Shown here piece after piece: positions 7,943 to 15,315 of a stretch of 24,807 nucleotides of DNA. The notes beneath the pieces were generated by a model. The model was not told where the DNA came from and did no database searches. It saw nothing but the letters and a program-made list of their open reading frames with translations. How positions within the stretch are numbered: position 1 is the stretch's first letter; the number at the start of each line of letters is the position of its first letter. The stretch spans positions 1 to 24,807 of IMG/VR virus record IMGVR_UViG_3300004278_000017; one strand, given 5' to 3'. Source of the DNA: a virus. Made by a program: the position numbers and the translations under genes.

Positions 7943-8068
7943 ATGACTCAAGGGTGCGACAATCTTATACCTCCCTGCTTCAGCAAATCAGAGCGAGTGT
8001 TCTTAGAAATAGCGTACAGGCAACCGATAACGGAGACTTTCAAAAACCGTATTGATAACCCCTGTTGA
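7943..8068 (+). CDS. Possible 41-residue protein
   Basis: An ORF from ATG 7943 to TGA 8066-8068. The product has a central phrase SKSERVFLEIAYRQPITE that reads like a small helical, possibly helix-turn-helix, segment, and cysteines at residues 5, 12 and 41. Against it: no convincing SD, and the terminator just upstream means it would need its own promoter. It could also be chance. It is listed because the region is otherwise gene-free and the composition looks protein-like. Confidence 0.3.
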   Translation: MTQGCDNLIPPCFSKSERVFLEIAYRQPITETFKNRIDNPC

Positions 8069-8094
8069 TTTAACCCTGAGCCCTTCCCTATATA
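8065..8094 (+). promoter_or_regulatory. Probable host sigma-70-type promoter for the phage RNA polymerase gene
   Basis: TTGATT (8065-8070), an 18-base spacer, and TATATA (8089-8094). In T7-like phages the polymerase gene must be read by host RNA polymerase, so a host-type promoter is expected here. The match is good but not perfect (-35 TTGACA, -10 TATAAT). Confidence 0.5.
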
Positions 8095-8123
8095 TGATCT
8101 ATGATTTACAAAAGATCATATAT
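8090..8123. promoter_or_regulatory. 11-bp inverted repeat, possible operator
   Basis: ATATATGATCT (8090-8100) and AGATCATATAT (8113-8123) are perfect inverted copies around a 12-base spacer. The left arm covers the putative -10 box. This geometry suits a repressor dimer or a hairpin in the 5' leader of the polymerase message. Confidence 0.55.
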
Positions 8124-8176
8124 CGGGCAGTTGCCCAGATGTGCCTTCCACAATAATTGTAACTGGAGGTTATGAG

Positions 8177-10375
8177 ATGAGAAGTAAATTAAAAAGATCC
8201 TTAAAAAGGAGGATTGATCTAGAGATAAGCGGCAACCACAAGATCAATTTCTTAAAGCAAGTCGATGTGGATAAGATATTGGATGAGGCCATAATCCCTG
8301 TCGCATACCTATACACAAGAGATCTGCGAGGTGAGTCTGATATCTACTTTATAGATCTGGTGTCCGCCATGGGCGCCAGAGCTATGAAGATCTGTGGACA
8401 ATCCAAGAACACAGTGACCGCCGTGCGCTTGGGGAGTTTCTTGCTGTACTCTTTGGAAGAGATGGAGTTGATGGCGGCTTACAAGGGTTCAAACACGCGA
8501 AGCAGACATGCTTGCTACAAAATAGAAGTCACCAATGATCGAGCCATCACCAAGCTGTGGAAAAATTTGAAGTTGGAGCCGAACGGTAAACTGCCGAGTA
8601 GTGAACCTTATGATGCGTGGTCTTGCGGTAGACACTCGTCGGGTATGCCTCTCATAAAGTCACTGCACCCCAATCTTCTGGACGAGATGTACATAAAGAC
8701 TCAACCCAAAGTGTTTGGTCTGGTCAACAAGCTTCAAGAGATTGGCTGGAACATAAATAAAGACATACTGGAGTTGCAGATATGGGCTTTCGAATACGAA
8801 GAAGAAGCGTTCTCAGGTGTGTGGAGAGCTCCTTCCAGTCAGGCCAAAGACTCCAAATTGAGAGAGTCTGAAGCTATTCTCAACATGGCCCAGAGATTTG
8901 AAGATAGCGAGTTTTACCACTTATACTCTTATGACTTCAGAGGTCGTGTGTATCCCACAACAGCTTACTTACACGAGCAGGGACATGACCAATCCAAAGG
9001 TCTGTTGCTGAGAGCGAGCCGCCAAAAGATAAGTGAGAGAGGTCTCTATTGGCTCTTGATAAATATGGCGAACTTATGGGGCGGTGACACAGGTGATGGG
9101 CGAAAGACCGACAAGATCCACTTAGACGACAGGGCTCAATGGTCTTTAGATAATGAAGACAGCTTCGTCAAGTACGCCGCCGACCCGCGTGTGAATAAAG
9201 GTTGGATGGTGGCTGACAAGCCTTGGCAATTCTTAGCCAACTGTATCGAGCTGTGCAAATTCAGGGAAGATCCTGAGTATGCTTCAGGTCTGTTAGTGTG
9301 GATAGACGGCTCCAATAATGGAGCCCAGCACCTCTGTGCACTCTCCAAAGATGAAACTACTGCACCGTACGTGAATCTGACCAAGACTGAAGAACCTGGA
9401 GATCTCTACCGCTTCGTTTCCGATACTGTGTGGGCTTCGGTCGACAAAGATCTTATGGAGCTGGAAGACAGAGAAGAGACGGAGATCTTCGTGGACCGAG
9501 CTATCGCCGTGAAGAAGTCAATTCGCGACTCTGAGCCTCGAAGTGAAGAACGGAAACGCTACGCAGAAGAGCTCAAAGTCCTGAAGGCCTCCAACAAACA
9601 CTTACTGGATCAAGCGATGCCGGTGTTTTGGAGCAGGATCACGCATCAAGGAGACCGACGTAAGATATGTAAGCGAGGAGTTATGACTCTCCCATACGGG
9701 GGTACGCCTTACGGTCTAGGTGAGCAGATCATAAAAGACGCGTCTAAACATGGAATCGAGATTTTGAACTACATGGAGCACAGATGGGGTGCTTGGTTGG
9801 GTAGGCTCATATACAGCAGTTGTGGTTCAGCGTTGAAGCGACCTATGCAACTGCTCAAGAAGTTCGAAGAGGCCGGTAAGCTGGCTGAAGAGGACGGCAG
9901 ATTCTTGGAGTGGACCTCACAGGCAACTGGGTTTCCTTGTGTGCAATATTACATACACGGAAATGTCAGAAAGGTCTGGGCACAATATGGTGAACCCTCC
10001 GGTCCCAAGAAGAGCACAGGCTACTACGAGAACACACTACAGTTGAGTGTGAGCTGTCTGGAGGAGCCTGTTATGAGCCCCAAGAAGCAGGCACAAGGCG
10101 CTGCACCTAACATCATACATAGTTTGGATGCTGCCCATCTCTCCCTAGTCGTCAATGCTTGCGACTTCCCTGTGACGACTGTTCATGATTCTTTTGGCTG
10201 TCTGCCTGAAGATATGGATGATCTGTACAATGAAACTCGTACGCAGTTCGCCACACTGTATATGGGCGATCCTTTGGGAAGTCTAATGCGTGAGACAGGT
10301 CAGACTCTTGAAGGTCTAGATTTGGGCACATTCAGCATATTCGAGGTTTTGGAATCGGAGTACGCATTCTCATGA
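8177..10375 (+). CDS. T7-like single-subunit DNA-directed RNA polymerase
   Basis: A 732-residue protein. The start is ATG 8177 with SD TGGAGGT (8164-8170); a GTG 12 codons earlier has no SD. It transcribes phage genes from phage promoters. Catalytic motifs are clear: motif A WIDGSNNGAQH with Asp377 (T7 Asp537), motif B KRGVMTLPYG with Lys499 and Tyr507 (T7 Lys631, Tyr639), and motif C VHDSFG with Asp671 (T7 Asp812). The C-terminus YAFS resembles the T7 FAFA foot. The region before motif A is about 160 residues shorter than in T7, so the promoter-binding N-terminal domain must be reduced, while the part after it is of normal size. It is the first gene of the replication block, behind a host-type promoter and an inverted repeat. 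The next gene starts within its stop. Confidence 0.97.
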   Translation: MRSKLKRSLKRRIDLEISGNHKINFLKQVDVDKILDEAIIPVAYLYTRDLRGESDIYFIDLVSAMGARAMKICGQSKNTVTAVRLGSFLLYSLEEMELMAAYKGSNTRSRHACYKIEVTNDRAITKLWKNLKLEPNGKLPSSEPYDAWSCGRHSSGMPLIKSLHPNLLDEMYIKTQPKVFGLVNKLQEIGWNINKDILELQIWAFEYEEEAFSGVWRAPSSQAKDSKLRESEAILNMAQRFEDSEFYHLYSYDFRGRVYPTTAYLHEQGHDQSKGLLLRASRQKISERGLYWLLINMANLWGGDTGDGRKTDKIHLDDRAQWSLDNEDSFVKYAADPRVNKGWMVADKPWQFLANCIELCKFREDPEYASGLLVWIDGSNNGAQHLCALSKDETTAPYVNLTKTEEPGDLYRFVSDTVWASVDKDLMELEDREETEIFVDRAIAVKKSIRDSEPRSEERKRYAEELKVLKASNKHLLDQAMPVFWSRITHQGDRRKICKRGVMTLPYGGTPYGLGEQIIKDASKHGIEILNYMEHRWGAWLGRLIYSSCGSALKRPMQLLKKFEEAGKLAEEDGRFLEWTSQATGFPCVQYYIHGNVRKVWAQYGEPSGPKKSTGYYENTLQLSVSCLEEPVMSPKKQAQGAAPNIIHSLDAAHLSLVVNACDFPVTTVHDSFGCLPEDMDDLYNETRTQFATLYMGDPLGSLMRETGQTLEGLDLGTFSIFEVLESEYAFS

Positions 10376-10659
10376 ACGGATACAGAAGATTGAGAGATAT
10401 ACCTGGCCAAGCGATTGTGGAGTGGTATGAGGCAGTGGGTGCTGATGATGACACAGATCTCTTTGTTGACTTCGGAGGTTTGTGTAAGATACTGGATGAC
10501 TCGAAAGAGTTGCCCAGAGATGTGGCGTTTGAGTACGTCGAAGATGTGAACGGATGGATCGCACTTGTCAGTGTGACCAACAACGCGGGTGGCGATGTTT
10601 ATTTCGTACCCGCAAAATTAAATGATGAAATTATTATGGAGATAAAGAAGAATGTCTGA
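10372..10659 (+). CDS. Small acidic protein, unknown
   Basis: A 95-residue protein starting at ATG 10372, overlapping the polymerase stop by 4 bases (ATGA), so probably translated by coupling. It is acidic with no signal peptide or membrane segment and a predicted mixed alpha/beta fold. It sits between the RNA polymerase and SSB, a region where T7 carries small host-takeover genes such as gene 2, but no sequence likeness to gp2 is evident. Function unknown. Confidence 0.8.
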   Translation: MNGYRRLRDIPGQAIVEWYEAVGADDDTDLFVDFGGLCKILDDSKELPRDVAFEYVEDVNGWIALVSVTNNAGGDVYFVPAKLNDEIIMEIKKNV

Positions 10660-11179
10660 TACTAAAAAGATGGGCGAGATTATGGTTACTGGGTGTGAAT
10701 TTCATTACGCGACGCTTGTGACACCTGAAGCGTTTAAGCCAGGTGAGATGCCAGCTTGGAGCATTCAAGTGAGAACATACGACAAAGATGAGAGGACTGT
10801 CTGGAAAAACCTCGGCTTGAATGTGAAAATCGAAGAGCCTGAAGAAGGCCCTTTGTTTTACAAATTCAATGTCTACAAGAAGCTTCGGAACTCCAAAGAC
10901 GTTGAACAGCCAGCTCCAGAAGTGCTCGGTTCGAAGTTGGAGCCTATTGATGCCAGCCGTGTCGGCAACGGTTCGAAGGGAAACTTGATTCTCTTTTGGT
11001 ATATAAATGATGGTAAGAAATACTTCCAGTTACGCAAAGTTCAAATCACTGAGTGGGTGGACTATAAGTACGAGCGCGAAGAAGCTATGATGTTCGAAGC
11101 TCTCGACGACGACACAGTGGTTGTAGAGGTAGAAGATACCGGTGGGGAAGCCCTAGGCGATGATGAGATTCCGTTTTGA
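10652..11179 (+). CDS. Single-stranded DNA-binding protein, T7 gp2.5-like
   Basis: A 175-residue protein starting at ATG 10652, with TGGAGA at 10637-10642, overlapping the previous gene by 8 bases. It coats single-stranded DNA at the fork and tunes polymerase and helicase. Evidence: size, a beta-rich OB-fold-like body (about 8-140) with a phrase typical of phage gp2.5-type proteins (FKPGEMPAWSIQVRTYDKD), and a strongly acidic tail from about residue 150 ending GDDEIPF. The end matches the DDDIPF tip of E. coli SSB rather than the simple acidic-Phe end of T7 gp2.5. It lies between the RNA and DNA polymerase genes, as in T7-like phages. The exact fold is not proved by sequence alone. Confidence 0.85.
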   Translation: MSDTKKMGEIMVTGCEFHYATLVTPEAFKPGEMPAWSIQVRTYDKDERTVWKNLGLNVKIEEPEEGPLFYKFNVYKKLRNSKDVEQPAPEVLGSKLEPIDASRVGNGSKGNLILFWYINDGKKYFQLRKVQITEWVDYKYEREEAMMFEALDDDTVVVEVEDTGGEALGDDEIPF

Positions 11180-11688
11180 GATACGTCTATGATTTGATGT
11201 CCGACGACCGCGTTTTGGAGACCACAACTGACGTACGAGAGGTCACTTCCGAAGAGTGGTTGATGGACGGTGTGGTTCGTATAACCGACAACATAACGAA
11301 AGAGGAGCAAATGATATTCACTATGGATGCATTGGAGGCTCATATAGCCGCTTCCGAACGCTCTTTCCAATGGGTCAACAAAGAAGAGAGACTGTCTGAC
11401 TGGTCGGAGGAGCACGCCGACGCGATCAAGTCGGCGGTGGACCCCGACCACTATAAAGGTTTTGTGGGTGACTCACAATGGCTGGAAGTTATGCAGGATG
11501 TTATTCCAGATATCGACAGCGCAGTGTTGATGCAAGTGTACAAATACTTGGCCAGGAATGGGAAGAAAGATGACAGTAGACAAGAGCTGTTGAAGGCTCT
11601 ATTCTACTTGAAATTCCTGACCGCTCGAACTGTCGCTGGACGGAACATAGACATAGCTGAGGTGGACACATTGTTAAAGGAGGTCTAG
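11176..11688 (+). CDS. DUF3310-domain protein (phage nucleotide kinase-like)
   Basis: A 170-residue protein. The likely start is TTG 11176, overlapping the SSB stop by 4 bases (TTGA); ATG 11197 is an in-frame alternative, and neither has a clear SD. The second half matches the DUF3310 pattern: DPDHYKG (89-95), WLEVMQDVI (102-110), then YKYLARNGKK (122-131) and a helix LLKALFYLKFL (138-148). Proteins with this domain are often labelled nucleotide kinase, but to my knowledge the activity is not established. The N-terminal 80 residues are acidic and not part of the domain. Its place in the replication operon suggests a role in nucleotide metabolism or replication. Confidence 0.8.
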   Translation: MRYVYDLMSDDRVLETTTDVREVTSEEWLMDGVVRITDNITKEEQMIFTMDALEAHIAASERSFQWVNKEERLSDWSEEHADAIKSAVDPDHYKGFVGDSQWLEVMQDVIPDIDSAVLMQVYKYLARNGKKDDSRQELLKALFYLKFLTARTVAGRNIDIAEVDTLLKEV

Positions 11689-11689
11689 A

Positions 11690-13615
11690 ATGAAGACTTT
11701 GGTGTTTGATATTGAGAGTGACGACCTCTTAGAGGGTTGCACCAAGATGCATGTACTATACACAAAAGACTCCACCACCAATGAGAAGAAGTATTGGTTG
11801 GAGAATGACTTGGGGTGGCAGGCTGAGTTGAATTCAGCTGACGCCATCGTGGGTCACAACATAGTCGCCTTCGACTTACCGGCTCTTAAGAAGTTGTTCA
11901 ATTGGGAACCCGATAAGTCTGTGAAGGTCTACGACACGCTCATCCTTTCATATGTCCTGGACTACAGGCGATTCGGGAAAGGTGGTCACAGTCTAGATGC
12001 TTGGGGAAATCAATTAGGTCTATTGAAGATTGATTTCAATGATTACAGTAAGTTCACGCAGGAGATGTTAGTGTACTGTGAGCGTGATGTAGACTTGAAC
12101 CTGTTGGTCTTCAAAAAGCTGATGACCGAGCTCAGGATACAGTCACCTAAAGCACCCTACTTGAAGACGTACATCAAGGCCGAGCATTATATGTCCAAAT
12201 GGGCGTCCGAAGCTGAGTTGAACGGCTGGCCGTTCGCTTACGATGATGCTGTTGCCTTGTTTGATGAGATGACAAGGAAGATGGCCTCCACCACAGCTAA
12301 GTTAGAATCTAAGCTAGGTATCAAGTCTGTGATTAAGGATCGGGTGCCTGGTAAGACTGAGGGTGAGGTCAAGAGACCTAAGTGGGTGAAGAAGGGTTGT
12401 TATGATCACCACACAGCTAAGTGGTTCGATGTGGATCCTTGGAGCGGTTACGTCGGCGAGTTGCGGCCTATCGATGGACCTTTCTGTCGTGTGGAGTTTG
12501 CAGATTTGAAACTCAGCTCACCTGCGGATGTCAAAATCTTTCTATACAGGCAAGGGTGGAAACCCACCGAGTGGAATTATAAGAAGGACAGCGACGGTAA
12601 GTTCTTGAAGGAGAAGAGAAAACGTGTCAAATCCAGTCCCAAGATCGATACAGCTTCTCTAGAACTGTTGGGAGGTGATGGTGCGTTGTATAAAGAGTAT
12701 GTGAGCATCTCATCTCGCCACGCGATTCTTAAGACTTGGTTGGCTGAAGCTAAATTGCAGAAGGATGGGACTTACAGACTTGTGGGACAATGCTTTATGA
12801 TAGGCACTCCCAGTATGAGGGCGCGTCATAAGACAATCGCCAACATACCTTCTGTGGATTCGTTATATGGTCCCGAAGTCAGATCGCTGTTCACGGCGAA
12901 AGAGGGCTACACTATGGTGGGTGTGGACTCTGCAGGTAATCAGGCCAGGGCTTTGGCACACTACATTAACGATGATGAGTTCACGGATGTGATCCTCAAT
13001 AAAGACATCCACATCTACAATGCGGGTAAAATGATCGAGGCTCTGGACAGCATGCTAATTCGCCACGACTTCACGCCCAAGAATCTGAGGAGTAGAAGTA
13101 AGCGCGTGTTCTATGCCACATTGTTCGGTGGCTCAGGTGCTAAGCTTTGGAGCTATCTGTTCGGAGTTGAGGACGCAGACAGAGGGAATGTGTTCAAGGC
13201 AGAATTCTTGAAAGCCATTCCCGGATTCTCAGGTCTTATGAAGCGGTTGGAAGATACTTGGGATAGGACTAAAAGCTTCACCAACAAAGGCGAAGGTTAC
13301 ATTCCCTCTTTAGCTGGCAACAAGATATACGTCGACAGTAAACATAAACTCCTCGTGTATTTACTACAAGCTGTGGAGAAGATAACTTGTTCAGCTTCTG
13401 GAATGGTCATGATGGATAATTTGGAGGCTGAAGGCATACCTTATGAGCCTTTGATCTTCTATCATGACGAGTTGGACTTCATGGTTCCCGATGCGTATGC
13501 TGAGAGAGCCTCTGAAATAGGTGCTGAAGCTTTTATGTCCGGCCCGAAGCTGGTGGGTGTTGAGATAATGGATGGTGACGGAAAAATAGGACACACTTGG
13601 TTGGATGTCCATTAA
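11690..13615 (+). CDS. Family A DNA polymerase with 3'-5' exonuclease, T7 gp5-like
   Basis: A 641-residue protein starting at ATG 11690 with strong SD AAGGAGG (11677-11683). Exonuclease motifs: FDIES with Asp7/Glu9, VGHNIVAFDLPAL near 54-66, and YCERD with Tyr129/Asp133. Polymerase motifs: A VGVDSAGNQAR with Asp413, B with Lys471 and Tyr475, and C YHDEL with Asp593/Glu594. The A-to-C distance of 180 residues matches T7 (Asp475-Asp654). A basic loop with a Trp/Cys/His-rich part (about 220-270) sits where T7 has its thioredoxin-binding loop, so a host processivity partner is possible. Tyr475 corresponds to T7 Tyr526; the position of T7 Tyr530 is Phe479. It replicates the phage genome with the helicase-primase (15960) and SSB (10652). 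It is 63 residues shorter than T7 gp5, mostly in the exonuclease half. Confidence 0.97.
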   Translation: MKTLVFDIESDDLLEGCTKMHVLYTKDSTTNEKKYWLENDLGWQAELNSADAIVGHNIVAFDLPALKKLFNWEPDKSVKVYDTLILSYVLDYRRFGKGGHSLDAWGNQLGLLKIDFNDYSKFTQEMLVYCERDVDLNLLVFKKLMTELRIQSPKAPYLKTYIKAEHYMSKWASEAELNGWPFAYDDAVALFDEMTRKMASTTAKLESKLGIKSVIKDRVPGKTEGEVKRPKWVKKGCYDHHTAKWFDVDPWSGYVGELRPIDGPFCRVEFADLKLSSPADVKIFLYRQGWKPTEWNYKKDSDGKFLKEKRKRVKSSPKIDTASLELLGGDGALYKEYVSISSRHAILKTWLAEAKLQKDGTYRLVGQCFMIGTPSMRARHKTIANIPSVDSLYGPEVRSLFTAKEGYTMVGVDSAGNQARALAHYINDDEFTDVILNKDIHIYNAGKMIEALDSMLIRHDFTPKNLRSRSKRVFYATLFGGSGAKLWSYLFGVEDADRGNVFKAEFLKAIPGFSGLMKRLEDTWDRTKSFTNKGEGYIPSLAGNKIYVDSKHKLLVYLLQAVEKITCSASGMVMMDNLEAEGIPYEPLIFYHDELDFMVPDAYAERASEIGAEAFMSGPKLVGVEIMDGDGKIGHTWLDVH

Positions 13616-13626
13616 CAGGAGAGTTT

Positions 13627-14148
13627 ATGCAAGCAAAAGAGATGGTGGATGTGTTTCGTAGAGGCTTCGCGGTGAAGCGTTGCCATACGTACCCAATACA
13701 TGGTGAATACTCTGTAGGTTCCCATACGGTTAATATGCTGGTGATCGGTCGATACCTTTCGTACGCGAACGGGGTGTTGACTCCTTGGCATGAGATACTC
13801 ATACACGACATTCCTGAGCAGTACACAGGAGATCTGCAGACACACGTCAAGCGTGATAATCCAGAGCTTAAGAAGATCATGACAGACGTGGAGGACACTT
13901 GGTTCGAACGTCTGGGTTTTGACGAGGCCAGCTATAAGCTGGAAGGTCTCAACAAGAAGATCGTGAAGGCAGCTGACTTGCTTGAGTTCTTCGCCTTCTG
14001 CATAGATCAGAAGCAGTTGGGTAACAACATAGATGAGCAAGCCGTTAAGTGTGTAGAGTACCTCGAGCCACTATACGATGATGTGTTGGGTGTGAAAGAG
14101 TTGACTGAAGGTTTTCAGGAGACTTATGATGCAGTGGGCCGAGCTTAG
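13627..14148 (+). CDS. HD-domain phosphohydrolase, YfbR-like 5'-nucleotidase
   Basis: A 173-residue protein. ATG 13627 is chosen for SD AGGAG at 13617-13621; an in-frame GTG 10 codons earlier overlaps the polymerase gene. Metal-binding HD residues are in order: His33 (SVGSHT), His60-Asp61 (ILIHDIPE) and Asp117 (KAADLLEFF), with spacing like E. coli YfbR (His33, His68-Asp69, Asp137). YfbR dephosphorylates deoxynucleoside monophosphates, so this enzyme could adjust dNMP pools from degraded host DNA or remove unwanted nucleotides. The neighbours (polymerase before, exonuclease after, reductase further on) fit nucleotide metabolism. Substrate cannot be read from the sequence. Confidence 0.87.
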   Translation: MQAKEMVDVFRRGFAVKRCHTYPIHGEYSVGSHTVNMLVIGRYLSYANGVLTPWHEILIHDIPEQYTGDLQTHVKRDNPELKKIMTDVEDTWFERLGFDEASYKLEGLNKKIVKAADLLEFFAFCIDQKQLGNNIDEQAVKCVEYLEPLYDDVLGVKELTEGFQETYDAVGRA

Positions 14149-14188
14149 GTTCCCCGCTATAAACTTATTAACGATATGGAGATACGAT

Positions 14189-14380
14189 ATGCTAAAATGT
14201 GAACATACGATGTGCAACAATCATAACAGTAATCATGACACGCAGGATTTGAGCAACTGTCATTACAACACGTGCACTGCGACACCTGCACAGTTGGAAA
14301 GTTACGAACCGAAAGAACTCAAGTTGGACATTCGAGATGGCGTAGGCGTGAGTTCTGATGCGGAGCTCACTCTTGAATGA
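14189..14380 (+). CDS. Small Cys/His-rich protein, possible zinc binder
   Basis: A 63-residue protein. ATG 14189 is chosen because of TGGAGA at 14177-14182; an in-frame ATG at 14126 lies inside the previous gene. The N-terminal 29 residues carry Cys4-x4-Cys9 and Cys24-x4-Cys29 with several Asn and His between, a layout that could bind one zinc ion. The C-terminal half is acidic. The family is unknown to me. It overlaps a second, even smaller ORF with the same C-x4-C pairs in another frame (14358-14525). Both sit between the HD enzyme and the exonuclease. Confidence 0.68.
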   Translation: MLKCEHTMCNNHNSNHDTQDLSNCHYNTCTATPAQLESYEPKELKLDIRDGVGVSSDAELTLE

Positions 14381-14525
14381 GTGCCACTACAGGTGGTGCA
14401 TACATCGCTCACTGACCGAGCCTTTGTGTGAACTACAATTCTGCGAGGCGAATGACGAGGAATTGAAACTTTTTGAAAGTAAACGGAAAAAGGAGTTACG
14501 AGATGCAAGTGCTGATAGACGGTGA
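14358..14525 (+). CDS. Probable 55-residue C-x4-C mini-protein overlapping both neighbours
   Basis: An ORF from ATG 14358 to TGA 14523-14525, overlapping the end of the gene at 14189 and the first 23 bases of the exonuclease gene. The product has Cys9-x4-Cys14 and Cys24-x4-Cys29 (ECHYRWCI, LCELQFCEAN) and then a charged helix rich in Glu and Lys. Support: it fills an otherwise empty gap of 122 bases in a compact genome, and it repeats the unusual C-x4-C pairs of its neighbour, with the phrase CHY in both. Against: only a weak SD (AGGCG near 14344). It may be translated by coupling, or joined to the upstream frame by a +1 shift. It may bind zinc. Confidence 0.5.
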   Translation: MRSSLLNECHYRWCIHRSLTEPLCELQFCEANDEELKLFESKRKKELRDASADRR

Positions 14526-15315
14526 CGTTGTGTGCTACTACGCATGCAAGCCGAGGGTGGCCAAGAGTAACCGCCCAGAGTTGGTTGTGACCTCGTTAGA
14601 CGACGAGGGTGTCGTTGTTCCCCCAGAGTACACAGAAGAGGATGACGCGGAATACCTGGAGGAGTGTTGGGCTTATGTGGAAGATATAATCGCTGAGATA
14701 CAGTTGAACACTTTCTCAGATTCGTACAAGATGGCTGTGAAGGGTGAGGGTAACTTTCGTGAAGATGTGTTCGAAGACTACAAACATCATCGCAGACGAC
14801 AACCCAACCCACTGGCACCTTTTGTGAAAGCTCTGAGATTGCGAATGGTGGAGCGCGAGATGGCTGTTCCAGCTGACAATATGGAAGCCGACGACTATTT
14901 ACGGATTTGGGCTGAGGGTCATCGAAGGAAAGACAAACCTTTCGTGATAGCCTCCATAGATAAAGATTTGAAATGTATAGTCGGACCATATTACAACATA
15001 AAGAAGAAGACGCTGGAGCACATAGATGTGGCCGCAGCCAGACATCTCTACTATGCTCAGCTGCTGTCGGGTGACCCTGTAGACAATATAAAAGGGCTAT
15101 GGAAGGTTGGTCCGGTGAACGCTGAAAAGATGGTTGAAGGTTGCGAGACACACGAAGAGTATCAAGAAGCTGTGGTGTCCAACTATCTAGCAGTGGAAGA
15201 GGATAACTGGTTGGTGCACCTACAACTGACAGGCCGCCTGATTTATTTGCTCAAGTCGTTGGATGATAAGTTCGACGCCACTAAGTGGCCACTAGTTCAG
15301 GAGTTGATGGAATGA
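14503..15315 (+). CDS. 5'-3' exonuclease, T7 gp6 / FEN-like
   Basis: A 270-residue protein starting at ATG 14503 with SD AAAAGGAG (14487-14494). FEN-family acidic residues are visible: IDGD (Asp6, Asp8), MEADD (Glu128, Asp130, Asp131), SIDKD (Asp153, Asp155) and GDPVDN (Asp191, Asp194), the last followed by the helix-hairpin-type DNA-binding segment IKGLWKVGPVNAEK. T7 gp6 (300 residues) removes RNA primers and degrades host DNA to feed phage synthesis; the same roles fit here given the ligase, polymerase and nucleotide enzymes nearby. A charged insert of about 30 residues (about 25-60) precedes the usual core. The end overlaps the next start (ATGA). Confidence 0.92.
   Translation: MQVLIDGDVVCYYACKPRVAKSNRPELVVTSLDDEGVVVPPEYTEEDDAEYLEECWAYVEDIIAEIQLNTFSDSYKMAVKGEGNFREDVFEDYKHHRRRQPNPLAPFVKALRLRMVEREMAVPADNMEADDYLRIWAEGHRRKDKPFVIASIDKDLKCIVGPYYNIKKKTLEHIDVAAARHLYYAQLLSGDPVDNIKGLWKVGPVNAEKMVEGCETHEEYQEAVVSNYLAVEEDNWLVHLQLTGRLIYLLKSLDDKFDATKWPLVQELME

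Larger units (their letters stand above)
7908..8176. other. Leader region before the RNA polymerase gene
   Basis: This stretch of about 270 bases holds a possible 41-codon ORF (7943-8068), a host-type promoter (8065-8094), an 11-bp inverted repeat overlapping its -10 box, a small GGGCA/TGCCC hairpin (8125-8136) and the short palindrome ACAATAATTGT (8150-8160) just before the SD. It looks like the control region of the transcription/replication block. Confidence 0.6.

Noticed and set aside
8141-8176. GTG start 12 codons before the RNA polymerase start
   Set aside because: No SD before it, whereas ATG 8177 has TGGAGGT at proper spacing.
14387-15151. 254-codon minus-strand ORF over the exonuclease gene
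   Set aside because: The plus-strand frame has clear FEN-family motifs; the minus product is rich in Ser, Pro, Arg and Cys with no recognisable pattern.
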